Shown: positions 60,000 through 64,000 of the stretch, piece by piece
Numbering within the stretch: position 1 is the stretch's first letter
How the letters are laid out: each line of letters starts with the position of its first letter
Origin: an uncultured Allomuricauda sp.
GTDB lineage: Bacteria; Bacteroidota; Bacteroidia; Flavobacteriales; Flavobacteriaceae
NCBI RefSeq assembly: GCF_947499585.1
Contig: NZ_CANMOO010000002.1
Location: 1,054,001-1,118,000, forward strand
Direction: 5' to 3'
DNA: 64,000 bases
Made by a program: the position numbers and the translations under genes
The notes under the pieces: generated by a model
What the model saw: the letters and a program-made list of their open reading frames with translations, nothing else
Told to the model about the DNA's origin: nothing
The model's database searches: none

Positions 60000-62203
60000 A
60001 ACAAACAATTTTATCAATATTAACGCTTCTTATAAGTCTGAGTCTAAGCGCTCAGGATACCGACAATTTCCCTCCTTCCGATATTCCAATTGAAATCGAT
60101 GTATCCAAAACAGTTGGTGAAATCAAAATTGATGGAAGATTGGATGACACGGATTGGGAGCAAGCCGACCGAACCACAGATTTTTTTAGAAGAGAACCCA
60201 GACAGGGCGGTGCACTTAAGTACAAAACAGAAGTTCGTTTTTTGTATGATGACAAGAATCTATATATAGGTGCCTTTTGTTCAGATTCTGTGGGCATTGA
60301 AGGCATGCGGATTCAAGATCTTCGAAGGGATTTTAGTTGGGGAGAAAATGACATTTTTGGGATAGCACTGGACCCCCAAAACTTAAAACAATACGCCCAA
60401 GGTTTCCAAACTACTCCTTATGGGAATCAACGTGATTTTCAAAATTTCAATGGGAACAATTTTGATACAGGCTGGAATACGCTCTGGAGGGTACGAACAC
60501 AAAGAACGGAAAACGGGTATACGGTGGAAATGGCCATACCATTTAAGTCACTGCGTTACAATCTCCCTGAAACAGGAAATCTAATTGAACTTGGTTTTAC
60601 ATTGGTTCGTTATGCGAGAAGAGATATAGAAGTATCCACATTTCCGGCGATACCGCAATCTTTTACTCCTTACAGAATGACCTATGCGGCCAAATTGACC
60701 GGCATTGAGGCTCCGCCCCCATCAACAAATGTAAGGGTTGAACCTTATGCTCTTTATCAATATGATGAAAATAAGGAAGGTAACCTACTCGTAGATAAAT
60801 TGAACGAACCTAAAACGGGTTTTGATGCTAAATGGGCGGTAAACCCAAAAACAGTTTTGGATTTGACCGTGAACACCGACTTTGCTCAGGCCGATGTAGA
60901 TCTTGCTGTAAACAACCTGGAACGTTTCAATATTTTTTTCCCTGAGAGACGTCAGTTCTTTTTGGAAAATTCAGGTATTTGGGCTGGCGGGTTACAACAG
61001 TCCATTCGGCCTTTCTTTAGCAGACGTATAGGCCTGCAAGGATCATTCAATGCCACCCCTGCACCTATTGATGTTGGTGCACGTTTTACACAGCGTACTG
61101 AAAAGAATGCTTTAGCGGGACTTTTTGTGCGTCAACGTGAAACCGAAAATTCCGCTGGGTCCAATTTTGGTGTGGTTAGATACTTGAAAAATTATGGAAA
61201 CGAAAATAATATTGGCTTAATGGTCACGCATAGGTTGGATGACAATTACTCTGAATTGGGTCTGGAAAGCAACAACAATACTACCATCTCTTTGGATGGG
61301 CAAATACGACCAACCAGTCAGTGGGACATCCAATACTTGTTTTCCAGCTCCATAGATGAGCTTTCGGGAAACACTGGATATGCTGGGAGAATTTTTGTTG
61401 GAAACGATACCAACAAGTATTATTATGGATGGGTAACAGAATACACTGATGCCAATTATAGTCCTAAGATGGGCTTTGTGAGACAGACAGACGTAATACG
61501 CCACAATCCCGGAGGGTACTTTATTTGGCGACCCAAAAAGCTTAATTGGATAAGACGCTGGGACCCTGGAATGTTTGTGAATTACAATCATGATGCTACC
61601 GACCCAGGTAGTTTTCAGCAAGCTAGCTTGTATATATTTCCAGTATTTACCTGGTTTAAGGATAATAGTTTTTTGGAAGTTTCCACCACTCCAACATGGC
61701 AAAACATCAATTTTGCCTTTGCTCCCCTAGGCCTTGAAATTGAGGAGGACAGGTATTTTTATAACCGGTATAAAGTGCAATATAATACGGACCTCTCTAA
61801 AAAGTGGTCAAGTGATATTGGCGTTGACCTTGGTAGTTTTTACAATGGTACCCGAACGACTGTAAATGCTGCTGCACGTTTTGCACCCCTTCCACATGCA
61901 ACCCTTTCCCTGAATTATGAACATAATGATATCAATGGAGTGGGAGTTTCACAGGAAGATTTGAACACCGATTTATATACGGCCAACCTTCGTCTTGCCT
62001 TGAACCCCAGGGTTCAGCTTTCCACCTTTTATCAGTACAATAGTTTTAATGAACAGGGGCGATGGAACGTACGTTTTAGTTGGGAATATATGCCATTGTC
62101 ATTCATTTATTTGGTATTCAACGATACACAAATTGATGTTTTTGACCCTGTGCAACAGAGTACCCAATTTATCAGTAAGATTACGTTTTTGAAACAGTTT
62201 TAA
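59996..62203 (+). CDS. DUF5916 outer-membrane protein with CBM9-like N-terminal domain
   Basis: This 735-residue protein has a signal peptide (ILSILTLLISLSLSAQ) and an N-terminal carbohydrate-binding-like (CBM9-type) beta-sandwich domain (about 35-235, IKIDGRLDDTDWEQADRTTD and VEMAIPFKSLRY). A C-terminal beta-barrel-like DUF5916 part (about 250-735) contains NTDFAQADVDL and FFPERRQFFLEN, the most conserved stretch of the family. I chose the ATG at 59996 because it gives the signal peptide. DUF5916 proteins are widespread in Bacteroidota outer membranes with unknown role. Here the gene is coupled to the remnant and the ABC operon. Confidence 0.88.
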   Translation: MKQTILSILTLLISLSLSAQDTDNFPPSDIPIEIDVSKTVGEIKIDGRLDDTDWEQADRTTDFFRREPRQGGALKYKTEVRFLYDDKNLYIGAFCSDSVGIEGMRIQDLRRDFSWGENDIFGIALDPQNLKQYAQGFQTTPYGNQRDFQNFNGNNFDTGWNTLWRVRTQRTENGYTVEMAIPFKSLRYNLPETGNLIELGFTLVRYARRDIEVSTFPAIPQSFTPYRMTYAAKLTGIEAPPPSTNVRVEPYALYQYDENKEGNLLVDKLNEPKTGFDAKWAVNPKTVLDLTVNTDFAQADVDLAVNNLERFNIFFPERRQFFLENSGIWAGGLQQSIRPFFSRRIGLQGSFNATPAPIDVGARFTQRTEKNALAGLFVRQRETENSAGSNFGVVRYLKNYGNENNIGLMVTHRLDDNYSELGLESNNNTTISLDGQIRPTSQWDIQYLFSSSIDELSGNTGYAGRIFVGNDTNKYYYGWVTEYTDANYSPKMGFVRQTDVIRHNPGGYFIWRPKKLNWIRRWDPGMFVNYNHDATDPGSFQQASLYIFPVFTWFKDNSFLEVSTTPTWQNINFAFAPLGLEIEEDRYFYNRYKVQYNTDLSKKWSSDIGVDLGSFYNGTRTTVNAAARFAPLPHATLSLNYEHNDINGVGVSQEDLNTDLYTANLRLALNPRVQLSTFYQYNSFNEQGRWNVRFSWEYMPLSFIYLVFNDTQIDVFDPVQQSTQFISKITFLKQF

Positions 62204-62218
62204 AATCCGTGATGGTAT

Positions 62219-63259
62219 TCAATCTATAAGACCAACATTCATCAAAGTTTCCCCTTTATTAATTGGTGGTGTGCCTATCATATACAGGATAATACCTGAA
62301 TTATCAGCAACGATGTCTTCTAATTTTTTACCAAAAAAATCTGTGATGTATCCTACTTTTTGACCTTTGATTACGCTGTCACCCGCTTTTTTATCGGTGT
62401 AAAATAAACCGGTATGATTGCTTTTAATTGCAACTCTCTTATCTACAATTATGGGGGATTTTTTAACGGATTTTATGGGAGGAAGCATTTCCAAATGTGA
62501 TAGAAGGGAGAACATGGCCGATACAATGATATCTGTTTCCTTTGTTCCTGGTATACCAAGGCGGCCACATTCAATATCTACAGCAGGTATTTGTTGACGA
62601 AAGGCCTCCTGCGAACAATAAAGGCTGGGTTTAGATACACGTTCTTTTGGGATATTGAAGACGATGGCATAATCGAACCCCATAGCCAATGCCATTTCAC
62701 GCCCCTTTGCAGAGGTTTCTGGAAACGCTTCTGAATTATACCATGCATTGTAGGGCATTAAATCTTCCGGGGAATCCCCTCCATGCATGTCCACAAAAAA
62801 ATCAGATTTGGCAATAACTTCCTGGTTAATGGTATGGGCCATACGCTCTGTTATCGATCCATTGGAGTTGCCAGGAAAAGAACGGTTTAGGTTTTTACTA
62901 TCTAAAGGATTCAAAAAAGGGCTTCGCCCTAAAAATGCAGGAACGTTTGCCGCTTGCACCAAGATTACGGTGCCTTTCAACTTGGAAGGGTCAAGGTTCT
63001 GAGCGATTTTTTGAGCTGCCAAAATGGGAGGGTATTCATAGCCATGCACACCAGCGGTTATCCCTAAAACCGGGCCCGACTTTAAACCGTGAAAAACTGT
63101 TATGGGAATAAACGTGCTGTCCGTGCCATCAGTAACGGGAATCTTAAAATGCTCTTTGGTGCCAGACGTGATATCCGTTTCATAAAAACGAAAAGACTCC
63201 TGTCCTTGTGCAATCCAAGGGATTATGGAAAGCATTAACCATATAGAAAGAAAGCGCAT
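62219..63259 (-). CDS. Secreted AstE/AspA-like zinc deacylase (M14-related)
   Basis: This 346-residue protein has a signal peptide (FLSIWLMLSIIPWIAQGQ) and the succinylglutamate desuccinylase/aspartoacylase zinc site: H72 and E75 in AGVHGYEYPP and H159 in VDMHGGD, with a Glu in DIECGRLG as likely catalytic base. The C-terminal part (about 265-346) is a small beta domain common in the family. It would hydrolyse an N-acyl or amide bond outside the cytoplasm. It is monocistronic, convergent with the DUF5916 gene. Confidence 0.88.
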   Translation of the reverse strand: MRFLSIWLMLSIIPWIAQGQESFRFYETDITSGTKEHFKIPVTDGTDSTFIPITVFHGLKSGPVLGITAGVHGYEYPPILAAQKIAQNLDPSKLKGTVILVQAANVPAFLGRSPFLNPLDSKNLNRSFPGNSNGSITERMAHTINQEVIAKSDFFVDMHGGDSPEDLMPYNAWYNSEAFPETSAKGREMALAMGFDYAIVFNIPKERVSKPSLYCSQEAFRQQIPAVDIECGRLGIPGTKETDIIVSAMFSLLSHLEMLPPIKSVKKSPIIVDKRVAIKSNHTGLFYTDKKAGDSVIKGQKVGYITDFFGKKLEDIVADNSGIILYMIGTPPINKGETLMNVGLID

Positions 63260-63447
63260 TTTTTTGTTTTTTACGAAGATACTTTATTCTACATTTTTAG
63301 ACATCTGAAAATGGCAAAGTCTAGCGACTTTTATTGATAACCACAAGTTATTGTTTGTTGCATGAATAAGTATTGGTAATTATTGATTACAGTTGGTACC
63401 TTTATAAATCTCCAACCTATATTTATACACCTATCTTATATTATAAC

Positions 63448-64000
63448 ATGTTAGCATCAATTATGAAATCGCACACTTTTAGGTTATTATTTGCTTTTAT
63501 TTTGGGGTTGAATTTTGGTATAGCTCAAGAATTGGATTCCTTAGACGTAAATGTCGACTTCTATCAAAAAATTGAGATGTCTGATGGAACTAGTTTGTCA
63601 TCCAATATTTACATGCCAACAGATTTAAATAAAAAGTATCCAACTGTTCTCATTATCACACCATATATTTCTGACGAGAATCATTCTAGAGGTCTTTTTT
63701 TTGCAAGAAATGGATATGTTTTTATCACGGTAGATTCAAGAGGCAGAGGAAACTCTGAAGGTGAATTTGTTCCTTTTGAAAATGATGGTAAAGATGGCCA
63801 TGATATTGTTAATTGGATTTCAAAACAAAATTGGTGCGATGGTAATATTGGAATGCTTGGCGGTTCTTACCGAGGTATGAGTCAATGGCTTACTTTAAAA
63901 CATTTTCCCAAGAGCCTAAAAACTATAATCCCTATTGCTTCTGTAGGACCGGGAAGAGATTTTCCCAAATATAATAACATCTTTTCTCTCTATTCTTTAC
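63448..64000 (+). CDS. CocE/NonD-family serine hydrolase, N-terminal part (cut by window end)
   Basis: The first 184 residues show a signal peptide (FRLLFAFILGLNFGIAQ) and the start of an alpha/beta-hydrolase of the CocE/X-Pro dipeptidyl-peptidase (S15) type. It contains MSDGTSLSSNIYMPTD, VDSRGRGNSEGEF and the nucleophile elbow MLGGSYRGMSQW with Ser140. Proteins of this family hydrolyse esters or dipeptides in the periplasm. The first possible ATG is at 63448 and a second at 63463 also gives a signal peptide. The C-terminal part lies outside the window. Confidence 0.88.
   Translation, partial: MLASIMKSHTFRLLFAFILGLNFGIAQELDSLDVNVDFYQKIEMSDGTSLSSNIYMPTDLNKKYPTVLIITPYISDENHSRGLFFARNGYVFITVDSRGRGNSEGEFVPFENDGKDGHDIVNWISKQNWCDGNIGMLGGSYRGMSQWLTLKHFPKSLKTIIPIASVGPGRDFPKYNNIFSLYSL

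Noticed and set aside
1..64000. CRISPR array, rRNA or complete insertion sequence
   Set aside because: No regularly spaced direct repeats, no rRNA-like sequence and no complete transposase gene were seen in the window.

Overview
This window looks like the chromosome of a marine-type member of the Flavobacteriaceae (Bacteroidota). Several things point there. Promoters match the Bacteroidota form (TTG or TTTG, a 19-21 base spacer, then TAnnTTTG), and genes usually lack a Shine-Dalgarno sequence. Lipoproteins and TonB-dependent receptors are frequent. Lineage-typical families are present, including HYC_CC_PP, DUF5916, the BNR-repeat family annotated as glycosyl hydrolase, SDR-type threonine dehydrogenase and LytTR regulators. 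The species cannot be named from the sequence alone.

Region 1 (1-11069) appears to be the right part of an integrative mobilizable element. It has the C-terminus of a tyrosine recombinase, a copper/silver efflux operon (HYC_CC_PP protein, CusA, TolC-like protein, two small metal-handling proteins and CusB), a mobilization module (MobC-like protein, HxHxH relaxase, coiled-coil membrane protein) and then a truncated tRNA 3' end that could be an attachment site. The mobilization module lies between two inverted copies of a roughly 71-base structured repeat whose hairpin stem is kept by compensatory base changes.

Region 2 (11100-31863) is a mixed chromosomal stretch. It holds a large lipoprotein and an AraC regulator, small secreted NTF2-like proteins, a serine hydrolase, MoaE-MoaC, threonine dehydrogenase, a TPR protein, an epimerase-M28 peptidase pair, a BNR-repeat protein, and an SDR-TetR pair whose promoters carry three copies of one palindromic operator.

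Region 3 (31911-40543) is the most striking locus. It encodes a LacI regulator with two abutting operators, a TonB receptor, a GH63-type mannosylglycerate/glucosylglycerate hydrolase, a GNAT acetyltransferase, a sodium/solute symporter and glycerate kinase. Together these form a plausible complete route for taking up a glycosylglycerate compatible solute (for example digeneaside of red algae or glucosylglycerate of cyanobacteria), splitting it and phosphorylating the glycerate.

Region 4 (40555-48680) has an alkylation-repair operon in which the Ada activities are spread over separate proteins, a frameshifted small gene coupled to a membrane LytTR regulator, and a molybdenum hydroxylase whose two subunit genes are separated by an FG-GAP/ASPIC protein gene.

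Region 5 (48955-64000) has a DUF2391 membrane protein, a small Cys-containing exported protein, and two tandem ABC cassettes (ATPase plus a pair of DUF3526 permeases) with a TonB receptor inside the first. A frameshifted membrane-protein remnant, a DUF5916 outer-membrane protein, an AstE/AspA-like metallohydrolase and the start of a CocE/NonD hydrolase follow.
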